Source of the DNA: Cyanobium sp. Cruz CV13-4-11
Lineage (GTDB): Bacteria > Cyanobacteriota > Cyanobacteriia > PCC-6307 > Cyanobiaceae
Reading direction: 5' to 3'
NCBI RefSeq assembly: GCF_024346055.1
Contig: NZ_JAGQCH010000003.1
Coordinates: 142,277 to 206,276, forward strand
DNA: 64,000 nt
Part shown: piece after piece, positions 16,682-27,769 of the stretch
How the letters are laid out: each line of letters starts with the position of its first letter
Position numbering within the stretch: the first letter of the stretch is position 1
Notes under the pieces: model-generated
The model's database searches: none
What the model was told of the DNA's origin: nothing
What the model saw: only the letters and a program-made list of their open reading frames with translations
Program-made: the position numbers and the translations under genes

Positions 16682-18108
16682 CGTTCTCCATGGATGCTTT
16701 TGCCGCCGCCATCGATCTGGCGGCCGTTCTCCTGCTGGCCCTTGGCATCAAAGGCCTCTCGAAGGTGAGCTCCGCCCGTGGGGCCAACGCCCTGGCGGCC
16801 CTGGCCATGGGTCTGGCCGTGGTGGGGCTGCTGATCGAGATCCGGCCCGATCCGATCGCCTGGCTCTGGATCGCCGCCGGCAGCGCCGCCGGCGGATTGG
16901 CCGGCCTGGTGACGGCCCGCCGGGTGCCCATGACCGCCATGCCGGAAACGGTGGCCCTGTTCAACGGCTGCGGCGGCATGGCCTCCCTGCTGGTGGCCAT
17001 GGGAGTGGCCCTGTTCGATACGGGGGATGCCGACATCGTCGCCCTGGTGTCGATCGCCGTGTCGGTGTTCGTCGGCGCCATCACCTTCAGTGGCTCGATC
17101 GTGGCCATGGCCAAGCTCCAGGGCTGGCTGGACACCCCCGGCTGGACCCAGAGCCGCCTGCGCCACGGCGTCAACATCTCCCTGGCGGTGCTTTGCCTGG
17201 TCTCGGCCCTGCTGCTGCCCGGCGATCCCTCCGGCCTGCCCCTGTGGCTGCTGATGGGCGGCTCCACCCTGCTGGGCATCGGCGTCACCCTGCCCATCGG
17301 CGGGGCCGACATGCCCGTGGTCATCTCCCTGCTCAACTCCTATTCCGGGGTGGCGGCGGCGGCGGCGGGCTTCGTGGTGGGCAGCCAGCTGCTGATCGTG
17401 GCCGGCGCCATGGTGGGGGCGGCGGGCCTGATCCTCACCCAGGTGATGTGCACCGCCATGAACCGTTCCCTGGTGTCGGTGCTCTTCGGCGGTGCCCTCG
17501 GGGCCAGCGCCGGCGCCGTGGGCGGTGGCGGCAGCGAGGCGGGCTACACCCGCATCACCAGCTGCAGCGCCGAGGAATGCGCCATGGCCCTGGAACAGGC
17601 CGAGCGGGTGGTGTTCGTGCCTGGCTACGGCCTGGCGGTGGCCCAGGCCCAGCATTCCCTGCGGGAGCTGGCCAAGCTGCTCGAGAGCCATGGGGTGGAG
17701 GTGAGCTACGCCATCCATCCGGTGGCGGGACGCATGCCGGGCCACATGAACGTGCTGCTGGCCGAGGCCGACGTGCCTTACGAGCAGCTGCTGGAAATGG
17801 ACCTGGTCAACCCCGAGTTCCCCCGCACCGACGTGGTCATCGTGCTGGGGGCCAATGATGTGGTGAACCCCCAGGCCAAGAACGACCCCACCAGCCCCCT
17901 CTACGGGATGCCCGTGCTGGAGGTGGACCAGGCCCGCCAGGTGTTCGTCGTCAAGCGCAGCCTCGGGGCCGGCTATGCCGGCATCAACAACGCCCTGTTC
18001 GAAATGCCCCAGACCGCTATGGTATTCGGGGATGCCAAGGCGGTGCTCAATGGCCTGCTGAGCGAGCTCCGGTCCATGGGCGTAGGCAAGGTGAAGGTGT
18101 CGGCCTGA
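16678..18108 (+). CDS. pntB: NAD(P) transhydrogenase subunit beta
   Basis: PntB (476 residues) carries the remaining membrane helices of domain II and the NADP-binding domain III. The membrane half shows AALAMGLAVVGLL, LFNGCGGMASLLVAMG and PVVISLLNSYSGVAAAAAGF. Domain III holds FVPGYGLAVAQAQH, YAIHPVAGRMPGHMNVLLAE and VIVLGANDVVNPQAK, with KRSLGAGYAGINN near the end. The enzyme uses the proton gradient to make NADPH from NADH in the cytoplasmic or thylakoid membrane. Confidence 0.97.
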   Translation: MTFSMDAFAAAIDLAAVLLLALGIKGLSKVSSARGANALAALAMGLAVVGLLIEIRPDPIAWLWIAAGSAAGGLAGLVTARRVPMTAMPETVALFNGCGGMASLLVAMGVALFDTGDADIVALVSIAVSVFVGAITFSGSIVAMAKLQGWLDTPGWTQSRLRHGVNISLAVLCLVSALLLPGDPSGLPLWLLMGGSTLLGIGVTLPIGGADMPVVISLLNSYSGVAAAAAGFVVGSQLLIVAGAMVGAAGLILTQVMCTAMNRSLVSVLFGGALGASAGAVGGGGSEAGYTRITSCSAEECAMALEQAERVVFVPGYGLAVAQAQHSLRELAKLLESHGVEVSYAIHPVAGRMPGHMNVLLAEADVPYEQLLEMDLVNPEFPRTDVVIVLGANDVVNPQAKNDPTSPLYGMPVLEVDQARQVFVVKRSLGAGYAGINNALFEMPQTAMVFGDAKAVLNGLLSELRSMGVGKVKVSA

Positions 18109-18124
18109 GGGTGGGGCCCCGCTC

Positions 18125-19156
18125 GTGTCCCAGCTACCCGACCGCCTTGGCCTGAGCCCGTTCCGCCAGCGCGCCCCGTGGATCGGCGGGGATCTGCAGA
18201 CCCTGCGGGATACCCTGCGCCCCCAGCGCTTTCCCCCCGATCGCGCCGAGGCTCTGCCGATCCCCCTGGCGGACGGCGACCAGTTGGTGGCTCTGCTGGA
18301 CCGTCCCGACGATGGAGCACCGATCGGCCTGGTGCTGGTGCTGCATGGTCTGGGGGGCTCCGGCGACGGCCCAGGCCCGCGGCGACTGGCCCAGGCCCTG
18401 GCCGCCGAGGGTTTCGCCGTGCTGCGCCTTAACCTGCGGGGGGCCGGCCGCGGCCGACCCCTTGCCCGGGGCACCTACTGCGCCATCTGCAACGACGACC
18501 TGCGGCCGGCCCTGGCCCGGGCCCGGCAACTGGCCCCTGACCTGCCACTCTTCGGCGCCGGCATTTCCCTGGGGGGCACGGTGCTGCTCAACGCTGGCCT
18601 GGGCGGCATGGGCTTGGATGGCCTGGTCTGCGTCAGCAGTCCCCTCGATCTGACCGTCTGCGCTGACCAGTTCGAGCGCCGCCGCAACCGGTTGTACCAG
18701 CGCTGGCTGATGGAGCGCCTGCGGGAGCAGACCCTGGCCGATCCGGGGGGGCTCCTGGAGGCGGAGCGCCAGGCGCTGGTGGGGCCAAGGCGTGCCCGCA
18801 CGATCCGGGGTTTCGATGCGGCCATCACGGCGCCGCGCTGGGGCTTCGCCTCGGTGGCCGCCTACTACGCCGCCGCCAGTCCCCTGGGCCCCCTGCTCGA
18901 AGGCCAGCCCCTGCCCCCCACCCTGCTGCTGCATGCCGGCGACGATCCCTGGGTGCCGGTGGGGCCCCTGCGGCAGCTGGCGGCCAGGGTTTCCGGCCAG
19001 GCGGCGACCGGCGCGGGATCGGCCCCCACGGTGCTGATCACGCCCCAGGGCGGCCACAACGGCTTCCATGCCCCTGGCGACGGACCGGCCTGCTGGGCCG
19101 ACCGGCTGGTGGTGGCCTGGCTGAAGCGCCTCAGCCGGGGGGAAGGGGGCGGCTGA
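18125..19156 (+). CDS. YheT-like alpha/beta hydrolase
   Basis: This 343-residue hydrolase is of the YheT/EMB8 type: WIGGDLQTL near the start, VLHGLGGS as the oxyanion region, LRLNLRGAGRG, then the nucleophile elbow GAGISLGGT, with PTLLLHAGDDPWVP and GGHNGFH supplying Asp and His. Substrate unknown; relatives act on small esters or lipids. GTG start at 18125, 16 bases after pntB, so probably read through from it. The last 26 bases overlap the 3' end of the convergent ferredoxin gene. Confidence 0.87.
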   Translation: MSQLPDRLGLSPFRQRAPWIGGDLQTLRDTLRPQRFPPDRAEALPIPLADGDQLVALLDRPDDGAPIGLVLVLHGLGGSGDGPGPRRLAQALAAEGFAVLRLNLRGAGRGRPLARGTYCAICNDDLRPALARARQLAPDLPLFGAGISLGGTVLLNAGLGGMGLDGLVCVSSPLDLTVCADQFERRRNRLYQRWLMERLREQTLADPGGLLEAERQALVGPRRARTIRGFDAAITAPRWGFASVAAYYAAASPLGPLLEGQPLPPTLLLHAGDDPWVPVGPLRQLAARVSGQAATGAGSAPTVLITPQGGHNGFHAPGDGPACWADRLVVAWLKRLSRGEGGG

Positions 19157-19481
19157 AGGGGGTGCGGCGCACGATCCATTCCTCAATGGGCTCCCCGCCA
19201 ATCACATGCTGGTGCACGATTCGCTCGATCCGCTCAGGGGTGACGCCGCCGTAGGTGAGGCCCTCCGGCCAGATCAGCAGCACCGGGCCCTCGCAGCAGA
19301 CACGCAGGCAATCGGCCTTGGTGCGCAGCACCACCCCCTGGGGCCGGCCGGGCTCCTCCAGCCCCAGCTCCCGCACCAGCTGCTTGAGCCGGTCCCAGCT
19401 GGCCGCCCCAACGGCCGGGTCGCCACAGAGCGCCTTGGTGGGCGTGGCGCAGAGCAGCAGGTGGTGCTGAACCCCGCTCAT
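19131..19481 (-). CDS. Thioredoxin-like [2Fe-2S] ferredoxin
   Basis: This 116-residue protein has Cys11, Cys19, Cys58 and the pair Cys62/Cys63 in a C-X7-C...C-X3-C pattern typical of thioredoxin-like [2Fe-2S] ferredoxins ([14 protein letters not shown], later [20 protein letters not shown]). It is probably a soluble electron carrier. The partner is not known. Its TGA is overlapped by the convergent hydrolase tail. Its start overlaps the stop of dxr by 4 bases, so it follows dxr in the same transcript and may feed electrons to the Fe-S enzymes of the isoprenoid (MEP) pathway. That link is inference. Confidence 0.85.
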   Translation of the reverse strand: MSGVQHHLLLCATPTKALCGDPAVGAASWDRLKQLVRELGLEEPGRPQGVVLRTKADCLRVCCEGPVLLIWPEGLTYGGVTPERIERIVHQHVIGGEPIEEWIVRRTPFSRPLPPG

Positions 19482-20728
19482 GCCGACAGGGCCGGGGTTG
19501 GTTGGACGCGGAGCGCGACCGCCGCCTCGCGGGTGGCCTGGCGCGCCCAGCCGTCCACCGCCAGCACGTCGTCGAGGCAGGGGGTGCTGTGGTGGTCGAC
19601 GCGGTGGCGGTCGCAGACCCGCTCGATCAGCTCGGGGATGGCGAGGAAGGGAATCGCCTCCTCCAGGAACAGGGCCACCGCCTGCTCGTTGGCGGCATTG
19701 AGCACGGCGGGCATGGTGCCGCCGGCCCGGCCGGCGGCGTAGGCCAACGCCATGCAGGGGTATTTCTCCCGGTCGGGGGCGCGGAAGGTGAGCTGGCCCA
19801 CGGCGGTGAGATCGAGGCGACGCCAGGGGGTCTCCAGCCGCTCCGGCCAGCTGAGGCAGTAGAGCAGGGGCAGCTTCATGTCGGGCCAGCCCAGCTGGGC
19901 CAGCACGGAGGAATCGGCCAGCTCCACCATCGAGTGGATGATGCTCTGGGGGTGGATGACGATCTCAATGTGGTCGTAGTCGAGCCCGAACAGGTAGTGG
20001 GCTTCGATCACCTCCAGCCCCTTGTTCATCAAGGTGGCCGAATCCACCGTGATCTTGCGCCCCATGCTCCAGTTGGGGTGGCTGGTGGCATCGGCCACGG
20101 TGGCCTTGGCCAGGTCGGCGGCGGGCCAGTCGCGGAAGGCGCCGCCGGAGGCGGTGAGCTGGATCCGCCGCAGACCGGGCGTCGGCACGCCGGTGGAGAG
20201 GCGGGCGGTGTCCGCCCAGGGGGTGCCCTGCAGGCACTGGAACAGGGCTGAATGCTCTGAGTCGGCGGGCAGCAGCCGGCTGCCGCTGCGCTGCAGTTCG
20301 GGCAGCACCACCGGGCCGGCGGCGATCAGGGTCTCCTTGTTGGCCAGGGCCAGGTCCTTGCCGGCCCGGATCGCCGCCAGGGTGGGCAGCAGACCGGCGC
20401 ACCCCACGATGCCGGTGACCACCAGATCGGCGCTGGGCCAGGCGGCGGCGGCGCAGAGGCCCTCGGATCCCCCCACCAGCTCGGGCAGCCGGGCCGGGCG
20501 CCGCGCCGGTTCCAGGGCCGCCAGGCGGCTGGCCAGCTCGGCGACCAGGTCGGCCTCGGCCAGGGCCACCACCTCCGGCTGGTGGCGGATGATCTGCTCC
20601 ACCAACAGATCAAGGTTGCGGCCGGCGGTGAGGGCCACAACGCGGAAGCGATCGGGGAACTCCTCGGCGATCTCCAGGGTCTGGGTGCCGATCGACCCGG
20701 TGGAGCCCAGCACGGCGATGGCTTTCAC
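19478..20728 (-). CDS. dxr: 1-deoxy-D-xylulose 5-phosphate reductoisomerase
   Basis: Second enzyme of the MEP isoprenoid pathway, forming 2-C-methyl-D-erythritol 4-phosphate with NADPH. The 416-residue product has [12 protein letters not shown] at its N-terminus (NADPH binding), [24 protein letters not shown] (metal and substrate loop), TASGGAFRD and [15 protein letters not shown] segments ([16 protein letters not shown]). ATG at 20726-20728. Four-base overlap with the downstream ferredoxin gene. Confidence 0.98.
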   Translation of the reverse strand: MKAIAVLGSTGSIGTQTLEIAEEFPDRFRVVALTAGRNLDLLVEQIIRHQPEVVALAEADLVAELASRLAALEPARRPARLPELVGGSEGLCAAAAWPSADLVVTGIVGCAGLLPTLAAIRAGKDLALANKETLIAAGPVVLPELQRSGSRLLPADSEHSALFQCLQGTPWADTARLSTGVPTPGLRRIQLTASGGAFRDWPAADLAKATVADATSHPNWSMGRKITVDSATLMNKGLEVIEAHYLFGLDYDHIEIVIHPQSIIHSMVELADSSVLAQLGWPDMKLPLLYCLSWPERLETPWRRLDLTAVGQLTFRAPDREKYPCMALAYAAGRAGGTMPAVLNAANEQAVALFLEEAIPFLAIPELIERVCDRHRVDHHSTPCLDDVLAVDGWARQATREAAVALRVQPTPALSA

Positions 20729-20820
20729 AGGCTGGCCCCAGCAGGATTCATGGCGTCCCAGTGTCCCATCTCCGGCCGCCGGCGGTGCTGGCTTAACTGG
20801 GACGACACCGAATCGCTTTC

Positions 20821-21042
20821 ATGTCTTGGCTGCAGCGCTGGAACTTCATCGAGCGGGCTCGGATCGAGCGCCAGCTCTGGGAAGCCTTTGAGCGTCGCGA
20901 GGATCTTGAGGCATTGGTGGAGGACTGCCGCCAGGCGGTGGCGGCCGGCGATCGCGAACGGGCCTTCCAGCTGGAGGTGTGGCAGACCACCCTGCAGCGG
21001 ATCCGCAAGATTGAAAAACTGATGGCCGATAAGCGGCCCTGA
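20821..21042 (+). CDS. Small helical protein, unknown function
   Basis: This 73-residue charged helical protein (SWLQRWNFIERARIERQLWE, then ERREDLEALVEDCRQAV, ending KIEKLMADKRP) has the repeat of Glu, Arg and Leu expected for a coiled coil. Similar short proteins are conserved in picocyanobacteria, but I cannot name this one. The gene is divergent from dxr across a 92-base gap. Confidence 0.65.
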   Translation: MSWLQRWNFIERARIERQLWEAFERREDLEALVEDCRQAVAAGDRERAFQLEVWQTTLQRIRKIEKLMADKRP

Positions 21043-21186
21043 ATGATGACCAGCCAGATCCCCTGAGCCGGCGGGTGCCCGATCAGCACGCCAGCTGGGC
21101 TGCACCCGAGGCTTACGCGATGACCGCCGATCCCCCCGAAGGCTGTCGATCCAGGCTGGAAGCGGCGCCTCGGCGGGGCAGGGTGG

Positions 21187-21405
21187 TCATGGCTGCCTGC
21201 GGCGGCGGCCCAGGGCATAGCCCACGACCATTCCGACCGCACCGCCGGCAAGGGCACCTTGAAGTTGCAGCATCTGACGGCGAAACCGCCAGGGCACGGC
21301 GCCAAGCTGCAGCCCCACCAGCAGGGCCACCACCACGACCAACACCAGACTGGCGCCCACGGGCCAGCGGAGACGGGAGGGATCGGGACGCAGGGGCAGG
21401 CTCAT
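21187..21405 (-). CDS. Small two-helix membrane protein
   Basis: This 72-residue protein has two hydrophobic segments, ASLVLVVVVALLVGLQLGA and LQGALAGGAVGMVVGYALG, joined by a short basic loop and ending in RRRRQ. ATG at 21403-21405. Function unknown; such proteins often sit in the thylakoid or plasma membrane. A longer frame reading across the same region is unlikely. Confidence 0.65.
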   Translation of the reverse strand: MSLPLRPDPSRLRWPVGASLVLVVVVALLVGLQLGAVPWRFRRQMLQLQGALAGGAVGMVVGYALGRRRRQP

Positions 21406-21473
21406 GCTGCGACAGTTCCATTGACCTGGAGGATGGGGCCAAAAGGTACCACCATCTGAACTTCACAGAGGCC

Positions 21474-21962
21474 CTACCCACGGGCTTGTTTGCAGCGACC
21501 TCCGCGGTCGATCAGCCATAGCTCCAGCTGCCCCCTCGGCACCTTGGAGGAGAGGCTCCAACCGCTGAGATCGGTGATTCCGCCCCACTCTTTCGACCCA
21601 ATGATCACCCACGAACGGGGCCAGGTTGTGCCCGCCTTCGTGCCTGGGTTGGCGGTGATGCTGTTGGTTACCTTCACCAGGGCCTCCGCCGTTCCCCGAT
21701 CGGCGTCATGGAACAGCTTCACCTGGGAATGGCTGGCGCAGGCCTTGGTGCTGGAGGCGACATACCGCAGTGAGAGATCCACGAAATATCCATTGATCGC
21801 CAGGATTTGGGCGACTTCGGTCAGTGGTTTTTTAAGTTCTTTGCTGTCGTAATGTATGAACACATGTGGCTGGTCAGGTGGCTTTCCGTGCCTTTCAGAC
21901 ACGAGTTGCTTCTGCTGATCTCTGACCATGACAGTGGCCACGATCTCTGAGGCGGCAATCAC
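21474..21962 (-). CDS. Unknown protein, last gene of a decaying operon (orfC)
   Basis: Up to 162 residues. The core has [20 protein letters not shown], a helix, then [20 protein letters not shown]. That alternation and the FHD-x-DR-x-TAE pattern recall small alpha/beta domains of the SPOR/LytR-C kind; this is a weak analogy only. A GTG at 21960-21962 follows AGGAGG too closely (2 bases), so an internal start is possible. The GC content is lower than the neighbours. Two damaged reading frames precede it on the same strand, so even if intact it may be relict. Confidence 0.5.
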
Positions 21963-21968
21963 ATCCTC

Positions 21969-22182
21969 CTAAGATAACTCGTTGCGCTGGATCGCCCCCT
22001 CGCCCGCCAGGCCTTGCAGACCGCTGTTGGTGATCCGGCTGGAAAGGGGCTGCTCTGAGCGGGCCGACGAGCTGGTATTGATTTCCGCCAACTATTGAAC
22101 GGCTGTGCGCAGCAGCTCATCATGGGAGGCTTTGCCAGGCCACCACCAATTCCAGAGGCCGAGGGCCGATGCATAACGACAT
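21969..22182 (-). pseudogene. Degraded gene, middle member of a decaying operon (orfB)
   Basis: Starting from ATG 22180-22182, directly after the stop of orfA, the frame reads IGPRPLELVVAWQSLP and then stops. In a neighbouring frame protein-like sequence resumes (HDELLRTAVQ), hits TAG at 22092-22094 and continues LAEINTSSSARSEQP to a stop at 21969-21971 just before orfC. This is the pattern of a small gene carrying one frameshift and one nonsense change (CAG to TAG is sufficient). Family unknown. Confidence 0.45.
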
Positions 22183-22703
22183 TCAGGTCTTGATCAGATC
22201 ATGCAGTGATTTCCCTGGATCTTTCTTGTTGCTGGTTGTTTGGAACACGAGATGCTCTCCGGCATCGGACAGGCGATCAAAGCCTTCTCCTCATTCCTTG
22301 TTGAGGCCCCGGACCAGGGCCAGCATGATTCGGTGGATGTGGGCGAGGCGTTGACGTCCGCTGTCATTTTTCTTGATGAGCAAATTACCTTTGGCCCTGT
22401 CGTACAAGAGGACTTCATCTAGCACCCGGCTCAGGGGCATCTCATGATTAACTCCTTCGATAGGACTTCTGCTTGGCAGTGTATGCTCAATCGCCAGAAT
22501 CGAGACACTACGTTGGATGTCTTCGGCATGTTTGAGATTGTCAATCTGCTTTGCCAGCATTTCTGATGTGCTCATCCTTGAGATCAGGCTGCTGACACCC
22601 AGCAACGTAAGAATTCCCACCAACAAGCTGGGAAGTTGCAGTATGTTCTGACGAAACCAAAGCAGTAGCGTGAAGTCTTTTTTGTAGGCGGTGGATCATC
22701 CAT
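22183..22703 (-). pseudogene. Frameshifted single-helix membrane protein gene (orfA)
   Basis: ATG 22701-22703 gives MDDPPPTKK. At an A6 run (T6 on the + strand, 22678-22683) a one-base insertion would join this to DFTLLLWFRQNILQLP, a transmembrane segment (LLVGILTLLGVSSLIS) and a helical soluble part (MSTSEMLAKQIDNLKHAED). An in-frame TGA at 22291-22293 follows LVRGLNKE, after which the same frame resumes GEGFDRLSDAGEHLVFQ to a TGA at 22183-22185. One frameshift and one CGA-to-TGA change would explain it. Conceptual intact length is about 172 residues. No family recognised. Confidence 0.5.
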
Positions 22704-22827
22704 TGGGGGTTTCCAATTGAATCGGAAGGCAGGGTTGTGACGCCAGCACGCTGGGTTCTGATTAACAACGCAGCATTCCTTTGGTCGGCTGGTTGTCAAC
22801 CGTACTCTGGATCGCAGATCACAACAA

Positions 22828-23922
22828 TCAGAGGTGCAAAAGCTTCTCGTAGAGCTTCTGCGGTGCGAGCCCGGCGATGAGATCCCCCCGCCCATCCAGC
22901 CGCTCCAGATCTGGATAGGTGCCCAGGAAGGGATGGGGCACCCCATCGCCCAGCAACAGGGCGATCGAGGCACTGCCGTGATCGGTGCCGTTGCTTTCAT
23001 TCTCCCGCAGCCGCCGGCCGAATTCACTGGTGGCCAGCAGGCAGACCTCGGGACGACCCGGCAGCAGCTTCAGCCCCCGCTCAAAGCCGGCCAGGGCACT
23101 GGCCAGTTCGGCCAGCACCTTGCCATGGCGCGACCCCTGGCCGGCATGGGTGTCGTAGCCGCCCTGGGCCATCTGGATCACGGGGGGAGCCGCACCCGAA
23201 CCGATCAGCTGCAACGCCAGAGCCACCTGCGGCCCCAGGCCCCCCCGCGGCAGTTGCAGGCCCTCCGGGGGCGGCCGCAGGGCCTGCCGCAGCCGGAGCA
23301 ACTCCCTGCGGCCGTTCGCTTCCAACGCCAGCATCCTGCGCAGCAGGGCATGGTTTCCGGCCTGGGCGGGATCGACCCGGGCCGGCAGGCGACCCTGCAG
23401 CTGGGCCGGTGCCATCTGTATCGCTAAGGCCCTCCCCCCCTCCAGGGCCGCGGAGCCCGTTGGACCCAACGCCACCAGGGGCCCCCGCGATCCGCGCCGA
23501 TCCAGGGCGGCCGCCAGCCAGCCTGGCCCCGATCCGCTGGTGGTGCCGGTGGCCCACTGGTCGATGGCCTTGAAGTGGCTCCGGGTGGGCTGCTCCCAGC
23601 CCACCCCCAGGGCGAAGGCCAACCGCCGGGCTTTCCAGATCGGCAGCAGTGGTGCCAGCGCCGGGTGGAGGATCAGATCTGCATCGAGGGCCGGTCCATC
23701 GTCAATGGCGAGGCTGGGGCGTGCCTGCTGGTAGCGCGGATCTCGGAACGGAATCACGGTGTTGAGGCCGTCATTACCCCCCCTCAACTCCAGCAGCACC
23801 AGCACCCGTCCTGGCTGGCCGCCGGCCCGTGCGCCGTGCTGCAGCTGCTCCACCCACGCCGACACAGCCAGGCTGGCGGCCAGGGCTTCAGCACTGCGCT
23901 GCAGAAACTGGCGTCGTTTCAT
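22828..23922 (-). CDS. DUF1501 protein with Tat-type signal
   Basis: This 364-residue DUF1501 family protein begins with MKRRQFLQRSAEALAASLAV, a twin-arginine-like signal, though the pair is K-R-R in place of the stricter S-R-R. Conserved segments are LLELRGGNDGLNTVIPF, FAIGVGWEQ-type (FALGVGWEQPTRSH) and GGYDTHAGQ, followed by TSEFGRRLRENES and GTDHGSA, which form the alkaline-phosphatase-like metal region. It is predicted to be exported and folded. Function is not established. Start chosen at ATG 23920-23922, which overlaps the DUF1800 stop by 4 bases. Confidence 0.9.
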   Translation of the reverse strand: MKRRQFLQRSAEALAASLAVSAWVEQLQHGARAGGQPGRVLVLLELRGGNDGLNTVIPFRDPRYQQARPSLAIDDGPALDADLILHPALAPLLPIWKARRLAFALGVGWEQPTRSHFKAIDQWATGTTSGSGPGWLAAALDRRGSRGPLVALGPTGSAALEGGRALAIQMAPAQLQGRLPARVDPAQAGNHALLRRMLALEANGRRELLRLRQALRPPPEGLQLPRGGLGPQVALALQLIGSGAAPPVIQMAQGGYDTHAGQGSRHGKVLAELASALAGFERGLKLLPGRPEVCLLATSEFGRRLRENESNGTDHGSASIALLLGDGVPHPFLGTYPDLERLDGRGDLIAGLAPQKLYEKLLHL

Positions 23923-24998
23923 GCGAACTGCCAGGCAGGATCGGTGAACAGCAAGCCCATGGCTTCCCTGGAGACAGCCAATGGCAGGGTGAACGTCAGC
24001 GGCGGGATGGCGGTCACGCCAACAACGAGCGTCCCAGGAGTCCGCCGCGACGCCCACACCTCCTCATCCGAGAGCAGGGCCTGCAGCCCCCGCACCCGGG
24101 CCTGCTGCCAGCGCAGATTGATCCACTCACCGTTCACAGGCCAGCCCTTCACCGAGGGGGGATCGAACGGCTCCTGGCCCATCCGGCCGAGGTGCTGCCG
24201 GGCGATCAGCAAGGCATCGGGATGGCGGCTGCCCAGCAGGCGCAGGCTGCGCGCCATCATCAGGATCGGATCCTCAAGCCGCTGGCCCCTGTTGGCCGGG
24301 GCCGTTGCTGATCGCCGCAACGCTTGCATCAGCCAGGGCAACGCCAGCCCCTGTTGGCGCCAACGGCCGGCCAGGGCTTCGAGCTGTCCGCCCGTTGGCG
24401 CCACGCCCACCATCCTCGGCCAGAGGCGCCGCACCAGATTCAAGGCGGTGGCCTGTTGCTGGCACAGCCAGGCGGCCAGCGACGCCCCCTCGAAGGGCTC
24501 TCGGCGACCCAGAATCGTTTTCAGACCCGCATCATGTTGGCGGGGATCGACGAATAGGCGGCCATCCGCCCCTCTCCGGAAGCCGGTGAGCGCCCGGGCC
24601 GTTTCGCTCACATCCCGTTCGCGAAAGTGTCCTTCTCCGAGCGTAAATAGTTCGAGCAGTTCTCGGGCGAAGTTCTCATTCGGATTCCTGCGGCGGTTCC
24701 CCAGCCCATTCAACGAGATCTGCAGGGCCGTGTCCTGAATCATCGCCTGCAACAGATCGCTATAGCTGCCCTGCAGATGGGCGCGGATCGTGGCGATCTG
24801 AGCCTCCAGCAGCCGCATATCGGACAGCTGCCGCCACGACACCGGAAACAGCCCCAGCCAGAGCTGCACCAGCTCATCGTCGGCGCGGCCCTGGCCGAAG
24901 GCGAGCCGCTCCAGCCAGTGGGCCTGCAGCTCCTGGACCTCCCTCAGCCTGCAGGCCACTGGACGCTTGGGAGTGCCGATCGGGGGGCAGACGCTCAT
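23919..24998 (-). CDS. DUF1800 protein, short N-terminus
   Basis: This 359-residue protein has the DUF1800 core: NENFARELLELFTLGEGHF, DVSETARALTGF and HDAGLKTILGR, with PSVKGWPVNGEWINLRW near the end. Family members are usually near 450-600 residues and open with a LLxRxTFG-type region, absent here. A TGA lies in frame just upstream of ATG 24996-24998, so the first roughly 100 residues are missing or replaced. It is paired and translationally coupled with DUF1501, the usual arrangement. Joint function unknown, possibly an exported or cell-surface complex. Confidence 0.85.
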   Translation of the reverse strand: MSVCPPIGTPKRPVACRLREVQELQAHWLERLAFGQGRADDELVQLWLGLFPVSWRQLSDMRLLEAQIATIRAHLQGSYSDLLQAMIQDTALQISLNGLGNRRRNPNENFARELLELFTLGEGHFRERDVSETARALTGFRRGADGRLFVDPRQHDAGLKTILGRREPFEGASLAAWLCQQQATALNLVRRLWPRMVGVAPTGGQLEALAGRWRQQGLALPWLMQALRRSATAPANRGQRLEDPILMMARSLRLLGSRHPDALLIARQHLGRMGQEPFDPPSVKGWPVNGEWINLRWQQARVRGLQALLSDEEVWASRRTPGTLVVGVTAIPPLTFTLPLAVSREAMGLLFTDPAWQFA

Positions 24999-25111
24999 CG
25001 CAGCAGCCAGAATTCAGATGGGACGTGGCAGTGGAGGCGTCCCTGGCAGTATTTTCACACGGGGATTAATGCTTGTTGCGTCTGGAACACGGCCTTGCAG
25101 GAGGCCCCGCG

Positions 25112-26577
<1,466 letters not shown>

Positions 26578-26581
<4 letters not shown>

Positions 26582-27741
26582 TGGCCCGCTCCCGCCACGG
26601 CTCCCGCGCCAGCACCCGCCTGGCCCAGGCGGCCGCCGCCGTAGCCGGCCCTCCCCCTCACGTTGGTGCACCAGTCGCCGTGCTCCAGGTACCAGCACAC
26701 CGTTTCCTTGAGGCCCTGGTTGAAGTCATGGCGTGGCTGCCAGCCCAGTTCGGTGCTGATCCGCAACGGGTCGATGGCGTAGCGCCGGTCATGGCCTGGC
26801 CGGTCGGCCACCGGTGTGATCAGGCCGGCGTGGGGGGAGCCGGCGGGCCGCAGCTCGTCCATCAGGGCGCAGATCGCCTGCACCACCTCCTTGTTGGTGC
26901 GCTCGCCATGGCCGCCGACGCAGTAGCTGCGCCCTACTTCGCCGCTGGTGGCCGCCAGCAGTAGGGCTTCCACGTGGTCCTCAACGAAGAGCCAGTCGCG
27001 CACGTTGGCCCCATCGCCATAGAGCGGAATCGGCTCGCCGGCGGCGGCCTTGAGGATCACCACCGGGATCAGCTTCTCGGGGAACTGCCAGGGGCCGTAG
27101 TTGTTGCTGCAGTTGGTCAGCACCACCGGCAGCCCGAAGGTGTGGTGCCAGGCCTGCACCAGGTGGTCGCTGCCCGCCTTGCTGGCCGAGTAGGGGCTGC
27201 GCGGGTCGTAGGGGGTGGTTTCCGAGAACCGCCCGGTGGCCCCTAGCGAACCGAACACCTCGTCGGTGCTGATGTGGTGGAAGCGGAACTGATCCCGGCG
27301 CTTCGGCGCCAGGCCCTCCCAGTGGGTCCGCACCGCCTGCAGCAGGTTGTAGGTGCCCATGACGTTGCTGACAAGGAACGCGCCCGGATCGTCGATCGAA
27401 CGGTCGACGTGGCTTTCGGCCGCCAGGTGCAGCACCAGATCCGGATCGGCCTGCCGCACCGCCGCTGCCACGGCCTCCCCATCGGCCAGATCCACCTGCA
27501 GCAGGCGGTGCCGTGGGCCGTCGGAGCGCTCGGCCGCCTCTCCCAGCTCCGCCAGGGTGTTGGTCACGCCCAGCAGATCGCTGGCATAACCCATCTTGTC
27601 GAGGTTGAACACCGTCACGGAGCTGCTCCTCAGCAGCCGCCGTACCAGTGCCCCGCCGATGAAACCAGCCCCTCCTGTCACCAGGATGCGGCGACGGCCG
27701 GCGAGCAGCACCTGTAGGTCGAGGGGGTGGTTGGGGAGCAT
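26578..27741 (-). CDS. rfbB: dTDP-glucose 4,6-dehydratase
   Basis: Second step of dTDP-L-rhamnose synthesis. [15 protein letters not shown] is the NAD fold, [10 protein letters not shown] carries the catalytic Asp-Glu pair, and [10 protein letters not shown] carries the Tyr-x3-Lys. [13 protein letters not shown] and [12 protein letters not shown] complete the signature. The 387-residue reading has a Gly/Ala-rich C-terminal tail beyond the usual end, which looks like low-complexity drift. It works with rfbD next door; rfbA and rfbC are not in the window. Confidence 0.96.
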
Positions 27742-27769
27742 CGGGGTGGGGTGAAACGACAGAGGGGGG

